Source: Perilla frutescens (taxonomy: Eukaryota; Streptophyta; Magnoliopsida; Lamiales; Lamiaceae). Taken from it: a DNA stretch of 64,000 nt. A program made the position numbers and the translations under genes. The stretch's first letter is position 1. Each line of letters starts with the position of its first letter. The stretch spans positions 9,447,001-9,511,000 of the forward strand of contig BRKX01000007.1 of the NCBI GenBank assembly GCA_026008535.1, read 5' to 3'. Under the pieces are notes generated by a model, which was not told where the DNA came from, searched no databases, and saw only the letters and a program-made list of their open reading frames with translations. Shown piece after piece: positions 21,292 to 32,890 of the stretch.

Positions 21292-22536
21292 CTAATTGGG
21301 ACTTCGGCTCCACATTGGCAGTGGCAGAATCTTCCTTATTTTATGGTATTCAATGGGATAGAAAGTGCAGCAAGGAGAGAAATCCTTGTTTTGGTAATCG
21401 AAAATGCCATTATCGTGGCCGCCGTAGTTGGTCCGTTCCAACCTCGAATGTTCGACTAAACGGTTCTCATCGGTAAAGTAAACCGAATTGGGTTTCACCT
21501 CTGGCGACCGAATTGCGAATGGGTGGTTGATTCCGACGAACATCGTCAGCCCTTCCAAGGAATTATCCATGTGCACCACCTTCCCTCGCTCCACATCAAT
21601 CTTGAAAACGTCGAAATCAACCGTTTTGTAGGGAATATTAATAAATTGACGACCCCTGTATTTGGAGAAGACGACTTCGTCAATTATGGAGCCGTGGGGA
21701 CCCGCTCGAATGTTGACATGGCGCACCACCAGAAACAGGTCGTCGGAGTATTCGTCACACACCAGATATTTCATCTGATGGCACCGCTTCTTAAATTCCG
21801 ACCGGGCCGGCCACCGGAAGTAAGCGTTATCAAAATCGAGCTCCTTATTGGGTTGGATCTCCCAATCAAGCCTTGGTTCTCCCTCTCCCACATCCCAACC
21901 CTCAAAACTCATCAAGTTGCTTCCAGTTTCGCATACGCAGAAGAGGCGCTTGCGTCTACTTGAATACACCAGATTCTCGTAGCGATAATTGATCTTCCCC
22001 CCGCCGAAGAGAGTCCATTCATGGCTGCGGAGCGGCGCGCACAAAGCCAGTTCCTCGCCCCAACCGAAAATCATAAAGGCGAGGCTCCCCTTTTCTGAGA
22101 GGATCACGCGGTTCGCCTCGTCGTCGGCTAAGCTGTGCAGGGACGGAAGCTTTATGTGTCGGTCGGTGATTGGGTTTGACAAAAACAGATCCAAGTTCCG
22201 TCGATTATACAAGGCTACCCACCCATGAGAAGATCCCACGAATTTCACGTCCTTGATTATGTCGATATCCTCTGGTAATTCAAGGCTGCTTATCTTGTTC
22301 TCGCAACTCAATACCTCCTTCTTTCCAAGAGAATGGAACCTGTAAGACATGTTGCCGCTTCCATCAAGACAAGCTGGTAGCATCAGCCACGGCACCGACG
22401 CCGCTTCAGATGAACTCATCATCCGACATGAATTGCCCAGAAACAGAGAATAATCACAATCCACACCATAACTTCTATGAGATCTGAAAATTCCACTGCG
22501 AGAGAACCAACGGCGGAGGACGGCGGAGGAACCCAT
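21292..22536 (-). CDS. DUF295 family protein, likely organellar
   Basis: A single-exon gene of 414 residues. The body is the plant-specific DUF295 fold (Pfam PF03478, beta-propeller-like), with the C-terminal signature FVGINHPFAIRSPEVKPNSV, YFTDE near residues 330-355. There is no F-box at the N-terminus, unlike many DUF295 proteins. The first 24 residues (MGSSAVLRRWFSRSGIFRSH) are rich in Arg and Ser and lack acidic residues, as in mitochondrial presequences. That fits the organelle-targeted DUF295 group known in Brassicaceae and suggests, but does not prove, mitochondrial import. Length is normal for the family and no frame break is seen. The ATG at 22536 is the first of the frame. Two site II-like elements lie about 75-90 bp upstream. 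Molecular function is unknown. Confidence 0.87.
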   Translation of the reverse strand: MGSSAVLRRWFSRSGIFRSHRSYGVDCDYSLFLGNSCRMMSSSEAASVPWLMLPACLDGSGNMSYRFHSLGKKEVLSCENKISSLELPEDIDIIKDVKFVGSSHGWVALYNRRNLDLFLSNPITDRHIKLPSLHSLADDEANRVILSEKGSLAFMIFGWGEELALCAPLRSHEWTLFGGGKINYRYENLVYSSRRKRLFCVCETGSNLMSFEGWDVGEGEPRLDWEIQPNKELDFDNAYFRWPARSEFKKRCHQMKYLVCDEYSDDLFLVVRHVNIRAGPHGSIIDEVVFSKYRGRQFINIPYKTVDFDVFKIDVERGKVVHMDNSLEGLTMFVGINHPFAIRSPEVKPNSVYFTDENRLVEHSRLERTNYGGHDNGIFDYQNKDFSPCCTFYPIEYHKIRKILPLPMWSRSPN

Positions 22537-22607
22537 GAGCCCCGATATCTACCCTAGTAACACGTTCTTCTTCCCTACGAGGCGACTTAGCTCTTTTCTC
22601 TAGCTAG

Positions 22608-22627
22608 TGGGCCTAGGCTCAGGCCCA
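22608..22627 (-). promoter_or_regulatory. Paired site II-like elements upstream of DUF295
   Basis: TGGGCC (22608-22613) and GGCCCA (22622-22627) lie 72-91 bp before the start codon. TGGGCY 'site II' elements, bound by TCP factors, are frequent near the start of plant genes for mitochondrial and ribosomal proteins. This agrees with the organelle-type N-terminus, but binding is inference. Confidence 0.4.
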
Positions 22628-22630
22628 AAT

Positions 22631-22633
<3 letters not shown>

Positions 22634-22674
<41 letters not shown>

Positions 22675-22678
22675 TTGG
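22634..22678. repeat. Poly-T tract of 45 bp
   Basis: An uninterrupted T run just upstream of the DUF295 promoter (poly-A on the minus strand). It could mark the tail of a retroposed sequence or a plain homopolymer, and length is prone to sequencing error. Confidence 0.85.
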
Positions 22679-22952
22679 AAAGGTTGTGGCTGTTATGCAA
22701 TGGGATTACATTTTATCATTCGAAGGTCAAACATCAATAGTAAGCAAATGTGTTTCTGAGGTGGAATATGATAATTGATACACTCTTAATTTTTTTTTTT
22801 TTTGAAATCAACTGATAGCCCAATTAAATATTCTTAATTAGAACTAGCATTACACCCATAGGATGCACAGTTTGAGATATATAAATAAAATAATTAAATT
22901 ATAATAGTATAAAATAATCGGATTTTCTTCAATATTAGATCTATAGTTTTTA

Positions 22953-23358
22953 AGGGGTATTATCAGATTTTAGCCTGACCTTTTATGTAATTCACAAAAA
23001 TGTTATGACCTTTTATAAACAACAATTTAATACCTGACCTTTTAAATATACAACAAATCTAACCTGAAATTAATTTTCAGGCTTTTAGTTGCCGGCGTGT
23101 ATCTTTTTGCTTGAATTTTTAATGACGTGGAAAATATTCGTGCTACGTCAATTGATCAAATAAAATTAAAAACAAAATTATGTTTCACTCCACACCGTAT
23201 GTAAAAAAATACACTTCGGCAACTAAAATCCCAAAAATTAATTTAAGGCTATATTTGTTGTACATTCAAAAGGCCGGGTATTAAATTGTTATTTATAAAA
23301 GGTCAGGACATTTTTATGAATTACTTGAAAGGTTAGGTTAAAATCTGATAATATCCCT
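22953..23358. mobile_element. MITE with terminal inverted repeats
   Basis: The ends 'AGGGGTATTATCAGATTTTA' and, inverted, 'AGGGATATTATCAGATTTTA' pair over about 24 bp. The interior is also largely palindromic ('AACAATTTAATACCTGACCT' against 'AGGCCGGGTATTAAATTGTT'). About 406 bp, non-coding. No transposase is present. Confidence 0.75.
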
Positions 23359-23365
23359 AATTTTA

Positions 23366-25720
23366 ACTGCTCTTTAGGATTCTGATCACATATTTCAAAA
23401 ATTTATATTGGGGAACATTGCTAAGTATTCTGATGTTGATGCATAGATCCAAATGCTACTGTATCATCAATATGAAGGGAAAAAAAAAACAGATAAAAAT
23501 ATAGACCCCTCAAACTTATGCATATAAATTAAAAAATACAAAAAATAAATAATCTACAATTGAATAAGACATCTCATGAAATAATGCAAGAAAATTTAGT
23601 AAGCTTAGTATCATTAAAATTCACATTTAATTAGTTTGTTAAAAATATCAAAATAATTTTTTTTTGGGTCTGTAATAAATAATTGAACAGATTATTATTA
23701 ACATGCATCACATATATCGCACAAATATTGTATAGTAATAAAATCATTTAATTGATTACAATATGAAAACTTGTACATAAAACTCATGCTACTAAATTTG
23801 AAATCGAAGAAATCGGTTTTAATTCCATATATGAATACCAAAAATAGTTTCATGATTGGTTTTTAAAAAAAAAATAGTCAAAATAAATCTTGAGCCTTTC
23901 ATCACCAAATATTATCGGTTATTGAAGAAATCTGGAATATGCGTGGTTGTCTTGTACTTCATCTAATTAGTTCGTTGTATAATAAAATGCTTGATAAAAT
24001 CCATATCACCCTCACTTCAATTTATGATCATATATATAAAGAACAACCAATACATCAACTTGAAAATCGTAAATACTTGCCGACTAATAATGTACATGAA
24101 TATGAATGCACATACCTCATGAAGTAAATCTCTTTCATCACAGGACACAGTTTGAAAACTCATCCATGGTTTGATTCATCTATAAACTATGCCGTAATAT
24201 TCTTTTCTTTTGTCGAAATACCTACAAAAATTATTTTAAAAAAAAGACATACACATTAGTGTTGTGAATACGACTACACAAGATTACTACAGAGATACAA
24301 ATTGGAATGCAGAAGAAGGCTCTTACGTACAACTATTTTTCTATAAGAAGTTGGGTTTCATATGAACCCAAATAAATGAATTATCTATATAATTTGCTAC
24401 AGAGAAAGTATATATGATATTAACGTAATTTGCTAGACTGATTTCAATCTATATATTAAAGAAGATACTTTTTATAAGATATATATTCCCTAACCAGGAA
24501 CCAATAAATTCGTACATATAAATTGTAAAAAAGAATAAATAATTAATTTTTATAATCATATATAGTCAATGCTTTAATAATAGCGATGTAAATATGATGT
24601 AGATTAATTGATTTATGATAATATGATTTATTGTGTACTGCAAGTTGAATTAAAAAAAATACCAAAAATATTACTATTCAATTGATTTTAATTTTCTGGT
24701 CACGCCTACACAAACTATGTACTAATTATTAGTTTATGTTAATGTCAATCATGGCAAACAAATTTTCTCCAATAGTATTTAAAATTTAATGTAATTTTAT
24801 GTTTCTAAATTTAAAGTGTTATTCTCTTTTCGGATAGTATTGAATCTAAAAACATAATTATATGTTTTTTAACATAATTATATTTTTTTCACACACCTGA
24901 CCTGGTGATATTAAGGAATCATATATTAATTTCAAATGATTTAGCTTGAGTTCTGAAACCTATATATGCTGGTGCACTAAAGTTCAATTGATTTTCCATA
25001 CTGTATAGAGTTTCGGATATCATTAAAGTAAATAAGTAACTATATATTTAACTAATTAACACAATTTTTTACAGAAAATTTAGATAATTATATACTATTA
25101 ATTCAATTACGACCAAATTTCACAGCAATTCTTATAATTTTAGCCAATTCATTAGTTAAATTTTACCTTTTATGATTTCATAGGATTTAGTTAATCAAGG
25201 TAACGATATAGATACAAATATCTTATTTAAGGTAAATAGCACATATATTAATTAACGTAAATAAATTTTATGATACGTATACCATATTTTATTTATTGAT
25301 TTGCAATATATTAATTAATTAATGTAAATAAATTTTTAACTAATTAAATGATATATATTTTTGTTTCTGAAAATGTAGTTTAGGCGGGAAAATAGGATAG
25401 TTTCTATTAATATAGACTATCTTACTTTTAGATATAATATAGATATAGACGGGACGACATAGGGATTTTGTCGATTGATGTAGTGGTCGTGTTTGTGCAC
25501 TTTCTAAAACATGCATGTACAAACCTCCATCGTTGAAATTTTAATTGTTATTAATATTCTCTGCGTGCGTGGTATGAATATATTTTTTTTTTCATTAGTT
25601 CAGTTAGTGTCAATATATAATTGCCTGATCTTAGACTTTTCTTGCAATTGAATTCTGTATAAAAAAAAGATCATCAATGAGTAAGAGGGTAACTTGTATA
25701 AACCATTTATAATTATACAA
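23366..25720. other. AT-rich intergenic DNA, nothing recognised
   Basis: Short ORFs only, no domains. The small open stretch at 23939-24127 resembles no protein known to me. Confidence 0.5.
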
Positions 25721-25725
25721 GACTC

Positions 25726-26344
25726 TGAAAAAATCGAACTCTCGGTTTCTGACAGAGTTGTGATCAAAGTTGTATCTGAAGTTGAGACAACTTTGTATAC
25801 GCAGCGGAAATATAGAAACAGACAATGGATTAAAAATTTCACGAGATTATATTTCTATAATCTCGTGATGTGCCTCAGGGCAAAAGCTTCACTATACGAA
25901 TACGTGAGTTACAAAAACACTACTAGACAAAATCTCACTAAATATTAAGACACTTTATCTCTTCCTTCGCAGAAGGTCGTGACTAAAGTTGTCTTAACTA
26001 ACTCTAGTAGAAATCAGTAAATACGAAGAGTGATCTTTGTAGTATCTGAATATCCTCTCTAAAAACTCGTATCTAACTCTGTACATTTGATCCCTATATA
26101 TACAAGACTAATGACTTGATCATCACACAAATAACCGACCCATTATCACATGATCTTCTCTCCTAGAATTTCGGCTACACTTCCTCTACTTTAGTAACAA
26201 CCTTATCACTTTGACTCTATCTACTTGGACTCGGTCATACAGCCACATGTTCCAATTTTTGCTCAACCGAATACATCTGCAAGAAAGACAAAAACAACAC
26301 AAATGTATATGGATATATAGATCCCTAAACCTACGGTTTCAACA
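25726..26344 (-). repeat. 3' LTR of SIRE element
   Basis: 619 bp, TGAAAAAATCG ... GGTTTCAACA in plus-strand reading, preceded by GACTC. Pairs with 34169-34787. Confidence 0.92.
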
Positions 26345-26366
26345 ATCTCCCCCTTTTTTGTCTTTC
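26345..26366 (-). other. Polypurine tract of SIRE element
   Basis: Minus strand reads AAAGACAAAAAAGGGGGAGA directly before the 3' LTR, a typical copia plus-strand primer. Confidence 0.8.
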
Positions 26367-26731
26367 TTCCCAAAACAAAACCATGCTAATTTTCCACCCT
26401 TGAGCTTCCCTTAAAGAAACACATAACAAAAACAAACACAACCATAAACACTAAGTTTCTGCTCCCCCTGAAGCAACATAGTAAATAATCAAGAAAATGT
26501 GGAGCATAGTTGCTCCCCCTGTCAAAACAACTTCAACCACTAGTATCAAAACAAACTTAATTTAACACCTGCATAGATTAGATTGCAAAGCAAAATATCA
26601 TGTCCAGCTAATCAGCACAAAGCAAAAAAAAATATCATAAGTTGTTCAAAAACAGACATAAGAGAAATTGTTTGAGAAATTGTTTGTTAGAACAGCTAAT
26701 TCAACACTGCAACAGACTGCAGTCTTCATCT

Positions 26732-28494
26732 TCAACTTCTTCCCCTACTAGTCCTCCTCTTGCTCATCATCACTCCGAGGACCTCGGCTGGTGCCTTCTC
26801 CCCCTTTTGGGAAGAAAGAAGGCGTTGAAAGACCCTCCTTTGCCCTTCAAGAATTGCAATTTGGGAAGTGAAGAAATCAATTTGTTCATGCAAAACAAAA
26901 ACAGGAATAGAACACATAAACTCTGAGAAGGGAGCATTATCAGCGGCTGCTTCAATCCATGAGAGATCTCGGGTTCTCTTCTCGCTGAGGAAGGCTGGTT
27001 GTATAGTCTGCAGTGGAAGCCTAGATGTGAATACATCTTTTTTCTTTGTCTTCAATCCTTGTTACAGAAGCATGCTGTAGATAAGGGAGGGAACAACCAA
27101 TTTCTTATTTGATTTCGTCATTGCTACTTCAGCAATTTAATTGAAGATATGACTCCCTAGGTTGAACTTCTCCCCCTTAAACACCTTATACAAAAGACAC
27201 ACATGCTCGAAGGGCACCACAGTAGAATTGGATGTAGGAATCCAATTTGACACAGAAATCTTGTGCAAAGTTGAGAACAAAGAGGTGAGGACCGAAGCTA
27301 TCCTATTCAGTCTCTTGTTAACCACCCAAACATCAGCCTGTCCGCTAGTTAAAACATTTTCCATCAGAGCCTCCAGCTTCTCATCAATCTCCTCATCAGG
27401 TTCAACCACATTAGGTGTTCCTAAAAATTTGTTAATCCGTCCCGGAGTAACAGTGAAGATCTTCCCACGGACGAAAACTTTTCCAAACAACTTAGACGAT
27501 GGATTAGCAAAATCATGACTAAGATTAGCATAAAATTGCTTAAAAATTTCAGCAACATAAGGTTTGACATAAGTGACACTCCTCAAAACCTTTCTTTTGT
27601 TCAGAAAATCAATAAGATTATACTGAGAAAAATCTTTCAAGTCCACTGCCCTATCATTCAAAATCTCACGATTTTTGAAGAATTCCCAATTTTTCTTAGC
27701 AATATCATTGTAGAAAAATTCAGAAAGAGCTTGTGATACCTCAAGCTCGGAATCGGAGTCAGCAACATCTTCAGCATTACGTTTAGCCTTCTTGGCAGAT
27801 TTCCCTCTGGACTTTGATGGTGATGAAAAAGTCATCTTGCATTTCCCTTTCTTGGAGACCACCGCTTCTACCTCAGGCTCATCATCGTCGTCTGTCTCCG
27901 ATGGTTGAGCAGACGGAGTGTGCTCTGCAGACTCTCCTTCCGAGGTCGCCTCCTCTTCATCTGGGTTGCTGTCGACGGAGATGGGTTCAACCGGAGCTTT
28001 TGAGGAACTTCCGGCCATATATAGGCATTTAGAACGACGTGCTGGCGGAACCCTCTTGACCTTAGAGGACTTCTTCTTGGGTGGTGACGGAGTCGGAGTA
28101 GAATGTTCTTGAGCTTCCTCTTGGGGCTCCTGGCCAACCTCAGAGAACGGTACTTACTGGGGGCTATGATAATAGCCTGCTCGGACGTCAGAGAGAGAGT
28201 GGAGGGTTGCATCAGAGACAGTGCTGGTAAGGAGAGAGGCTTGGATTGAACCTTCGAGCTCCCAATTTCAGGAGAAATCTCCATAGGTGCGTTCTCTCAC
28301 GACGGCGAGAGGAGAACAGTCGGCCGGAGGAGAGGAGTAGTGTCCGGTGACAAGAGCCGAAAAGGGTTTGGCACGATAGATCGTGGAGGAGTTAGGATTG
28401 GCTGTGGCGGGAAGGAGGAGAGTTGCCGGATGTATGCTGATGTTTCAGGATCGCTCAAAAACTCTTGGAGTTGCTTCATTTTTTCCGGATTCAT
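26732..28494 (-). pseudogene. SIRE third ORF, envelope-position protein
   Basis: Same strand as gag-pol, in the place where SIRE elements carry their envelope-like ORF. It begins MNPEKMKQLQEFLSDPETSA at 28494, shifts frame before 28018, then runs in one frame to 26732 with stops at 27137-27139 and again shortly after. The N-terminal part is Pro/Ser/Lys-rich and acidic (DDDDEPEVEAVVSKKGKCKM). The core (FFYNDIAKKNWEFFKNREIL, then GRINKFLGTPNVVEPDEEID) matches the 'putative plant transposon protein' family often found in plant copia elements. The tail has SQIAILEGQRRVFQRLLSSQ, a probable coiled coil. No signal peptide or membrane segment is seen, so an envelope function is not supported. Not functional as read. 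Confidence 0.7.
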
Positions 28495-28599
28495 GGTGGT
28501 CGGAGAAAGGTTGAGAAAAGCGAGAAGACGAAAAATGGAAGATGAAAGGGTTTTCGATTTAGAAGTTTCGAAAGCAAAAATCAGAATGAGAGAGACCAA

Positions 28600-29044
28600 G
28601 AATGATAGAGACGGGAGTTTTAAATAAAAGAATTAACTAACAGATTCGTTCCGCCACAAAAATAGGGATCAATAAATTAAAGATATAGTCAAAGAAGAAA
28701 ATTTAAAGAAAGAGTAAGATACACTTCCAAATTCATTCAACTGACTTTTAAAATTTCAATTTTTTTTTTATTAAAACAACTGTTATCAAGAAATTAATTC
28801 AATCAGCTTACTTTCAATACATCATAGAGAACTTTTTAAGAAGAGAACAGATGATGAATAGATGAATAACCAAAAGAATCTTAAAAATACCATTTATCTG
28901 AGATCTTTGATCCAGTTATATGGTTTTATAAGAACAATCATGGTTTCACCTTGTTATAGGCTTTTTCATCCTCGAATCTGTTCAACTTCATGGTCAACTA
29001 TGATATACCGAAAGTGTGACAACAGTTGGGTCAACTTTGATGTA
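28600..29044 (-). other. Spacer between SIRE pol and third ORF
   Basis: About 450 bp of AT-rich sequence inside the element with no coding signal. A short palindrome-like or regulatory role cannot be judged. Confidence 0.5.
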
Positions 29045-32000
29045 TCATATAGAACACAAGCCAAGAGATTTCCTCAGTAACGAGAATCTCTCATAGCTTA
29101 GAGCTTTAGTAAACATGTCAGTCAGTTGAACATCTGTACTAATGTACTCCAACTTTAATAACTTCTTTTCAACTAAGTCCCTAATAAAGTGATACCTTAA
29201 GTGGATGTGCTTGGATTTAGAATGGTGGACTGGATTCTTTGCTAGATTGATTGCACTTGTATTGTCACATAGCATCACCAAGGGATTGCTCTCCAATCCA
29301 TATTCATCCAACATCGACTTTAACCAGATCAACTGTGTTGCACAACTTCCAGCTGCAACATATTCGGACTCAGCTGTGGATAATGAAATGCAGTTTTGCT
29401 TTTTGCTGTGCCAGGAGATGAGGTTGTTACCAAGGTAACAACATCCTCCACTTGTGCTTCATCTGTCATCAATTTCTCCAGCCCAGTCCGCATCACTGTA
29501 TCCTACAAGATCTGTAGTTGTGTCCTTTGTGAACCATAGTCCCAATTCACAAGTGCCAGCAACATACCGAATGATTCTCTTTACAGCTTTCAGGTGCTCC
29601 TCCTTTGGACAAGATTGGAACCGAGCACATGCACAAACACTGTACATGATATTTGGTCGGCTTGCAGTCAGATAGAGTAGACTCCCGATCATCGATCTGT
29701 ATAAAGTTCGGTCAACTTCGGGCCCAACTGCATCCTTCGAAAGTTTCTCTGTTGTGCTCATGGGGGTTCTCATGTGCTTTGCACTTTCCAGTCCGAACTT
29801 CTTCACAAGATTCTTTGCATATTTCTTCTAGGAGACGAACATTCCATTTTATTTTTGCTTGACTTGAAGTCCGAGGAAATTGCTAAGCTCACCAACCATA
29901 CTCATCTCGAAGGATGTAGACATAGCCTCCACAAACTCTTTCAAAGCTTTCTCGCTTGTTGACCCAAATACTATGTCATCGACATATATTTGTGCAATTG
30001 TGAGAAAGTTTTTCTCCTTTTTGAGAAAGAGTGTCCTATCCGCATGTCCCCTGAAAAAACCAAAATCAAGTAAAAACTCGGTTAGTCGACTATACCAAGC
30101 TCTAGGAGCTTGCTTTAATCCATACAAAGCCTTGTGTAATTTGTACACATGATCAGGTTTTGACGGGTCTTCAAAGCCTTTGGGCTGCTCTACGTATGCT
30201 TCTTCTTCCAAAATTCCATTCAGAAATGCTGCCTTTACGTCCATCTGATGAAGAGTAATGTTAAGATAACATGCAATGGCAAAAAGTAGCCTAATGGACT
30301 CTATTCTAGCAACAAGTGCAAAAGTCTCATCATAGTCTATACCTTCTACTTGAGTGTAACCTTGGGCAACTAAGCGGGCTTTATTTCTAATGACATTCTC
30401 AAATTCATCAGTTTTGTTCTTGAATATCCACTTAGTTCCAATTACATTTATTCCTGAAGGTCTGGGCACAAGTGTCCAGACCTTATTTCTAACAAACTCA
30501 AGTAGCTCAACTTGCATGGCACTAATCCAGAACTCATCTTTTAATGCTTTATTCACATTTTTAGGCTCAATCATGGACAGAAAGACAACAGTACTGACTT
30601 CATTTATAACACACAACAAACACACCATCCTTACCATTTCCTTGAAATTCACACCAGTTTTACCTCTTGTTCTGACCCCTTCATGAACATCTCCAATGAC
30701 TTGATCAATTGGATGATCTTTGCGAATCCTCTTCGGTGGGTCTCTTCTATCACTTCCCTGGATTACTTCTGGTATCTTTGAATTTTCTAAGTTATGATCT
30801 GATTCAGAGTCATCTGAAGGTGTATTCTCGTTTGTCGCTGAAGTGGGCTCAACTTCAGGGTTAACTTTTTCTTCTTCCTCTTCAATGCTTCCTGTTCTAC
30901 CCTGTATCTCAATTAAATCATTAGTATCGTCTGCAGGAGTATACAAACTGGCCATATCATCAAATCTCACATTCACACTTTCCATCACGGTTTTGGTCCT
31001 GAGGTTATAGACACGGTAAGCATGACTGTTAAGTGAGTAACCAACAAACACACCTTTGTCACTTTTGGGATCAAACTTAAAAAGATAGTCCCTATCATTC
31101 AAAATGTAACAAACACAACCGAAAATATGCAAATATTTCAGATTGGGTTTTTTACCATTTAGAATTTCGTATGACGTCATGGTGGTTCCGGTTCTTAAGT
31201 TCACACGATTACTTACATGACATGCCGTGTTTAGAGCTTCAGCCCAAAAATGTTTGGCCAACTTCTTTGAGTGTAACATAACAGTGACCATCTCTTGCAG
31301 AGTCCTATTCTTTCGCTCGGCTATACCATTTTGCTGAGGTGTCTTTAGAGCTGAGTATTCATGATGAATACCTTCTTTTGTACAGAAGTTCAAGAGTTGA
31401 GAGTTCTCAAACTCCCTTCCATGATCGGATCTTATTCTCTTAACATAAGCATGGTAAAAGTTTTTGATCTTAGCATACAATTCTAAGAAGGTATCATATG
31501 TTTCACCTTTATTTCTCAGAAACTTTACCCAAGTGTACCTAGAGAGATCATCTACTACCACAAAGGAATACCACTTACCTCCAAGGCTTTCAACCTCAGC
31601 TGGTCCCATAAGATCCATATGAAGCAGTTCGAAGCAACTTTGAGTGGCAAAAGGTCTCTCAGAAGTTGTCACAATAGGGTGCGATGTTTTGACTTGTTTC
31701 CCCTTTTGACAATCTCCACATAGGCTTGGGCTTGATATGTTCAACTTTGGAATTCCAAGAACAGCATTGAGCCTTTGGAGATTCTTCATATTGCGGAAAT
31801 TTGTGTGGCCCAATTTTTGATGCCAAAGCTGCACCTCATTTACTTGCGTACTTAAACAGCTGTTTCTGTTAGTTTCATAGATATTATTGGAAGATCTTAC
31901 CCCAGAAATTACATGTTTGCCATGGCTGTCAATCACAGTACAACTTCCTTTATCAAAGACGACACTAAAGTTGTCATCACACAGTTGACTGATGCTAATG

Positions 32001-32890
32001 AGATTTGCTGTTAGCCCTTCAACATGTGACACATTAGCCAACTTTGGAAGTCCAGGACTGTTCAGGATTCCCCGTCCTACAATCTTACCGTTTGATCCTC
32101 CTCCAAAGGTCACTTCGCTGCCATTGACTTTCTGGTAGTTTGATAGGTAACATCGAGATCCAGTCATGTGATGAGAACACCCGCTATCAAAGTACCAAGT
32201 AGCTGAATCATTAGCTACTGAAGCAGTGAAGACCACTTGGCAGGTGTCTTTAGTGACGACTTTGGGTTTCCAAACCAATTTTTTTGTTCTGTCACTTTTG
32301 ACTGAAGAAACTGATTTTGAGGCTAGTGTCCTCAGATGAATTTCCTTTTTATGTTCCTGCAAAAATCTATGGCAGAAAGGTTTAATATGACCCGAAAGAA
32401 AACAATAGTGGCAAATGTATTTCCTACATTTCTTTCTAACTGATGAAGTGGGATGAACTTCCTGTGCTTTTACAAATGGTTTTCCATGGGTAGACATGAT
32501 TTTTGTAAAGGCGGGCTTCACACTTTTATCATAGCCTATGCCATGTGAAGTTACCTGGGTTTGAGTAAGAACCTCATCTAGTTTGGAAGTACCGGTGTTG
32601 AGCCTTTTGAAGGTCTCATTTGCATGGTTGAGCTGGATCCTCATGTTGTCAATCTCAGCGTCTTTCTTTGTCAGCATTACTTCCAGCTTTGCCAGTGACG
32701 CCTTCTGGATAGTGCTTTCCTCATTAAGTGACTCCACCACTTTGCACTGTTTGCTCCACTTTAAGTACAACTCCTTGTAGAGTCCCTGCATCTTTACCAG
32801 TAACTCCAATGTTTTTTCTTCAGAGACTTCTTCCTCCTCATCTGCAGTAGTTATAACAGTGTTGAAACAAAAAAGAGTTTTATAATAAGA
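29045..32890 (-). pseudogene. SIRE pol: protease, integrase, RT, RNase H
   Basis: One minus-strand frame, in phase with gag, from 32890 to the stop at 29045-29047. A coiled-coil leader (KLEVMLTKKDAEIDNM) comes first, then knuckle CHYCFLSGHIKPFC, protease motif YFDSGCSHHMTG, pre-integrase HQKLGHTN...CGDCQKGK, integrase (LLHMDLMGP, IRSDHGREFEN, QQNGIAERKNR; D-D-E intact), RT (VYKLHKALYGLKQAPRAWYS, YVDDIVFGS) and RNase H (DADWAGE, LSTAESEYVA). Three in-frame stops lie in the RT-RNase H part: TAA 29849-29851, TAG 29828-29830, TGA 29459-29461. The protease and integrase catalytic residues look intact. Confidence 0.9.
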
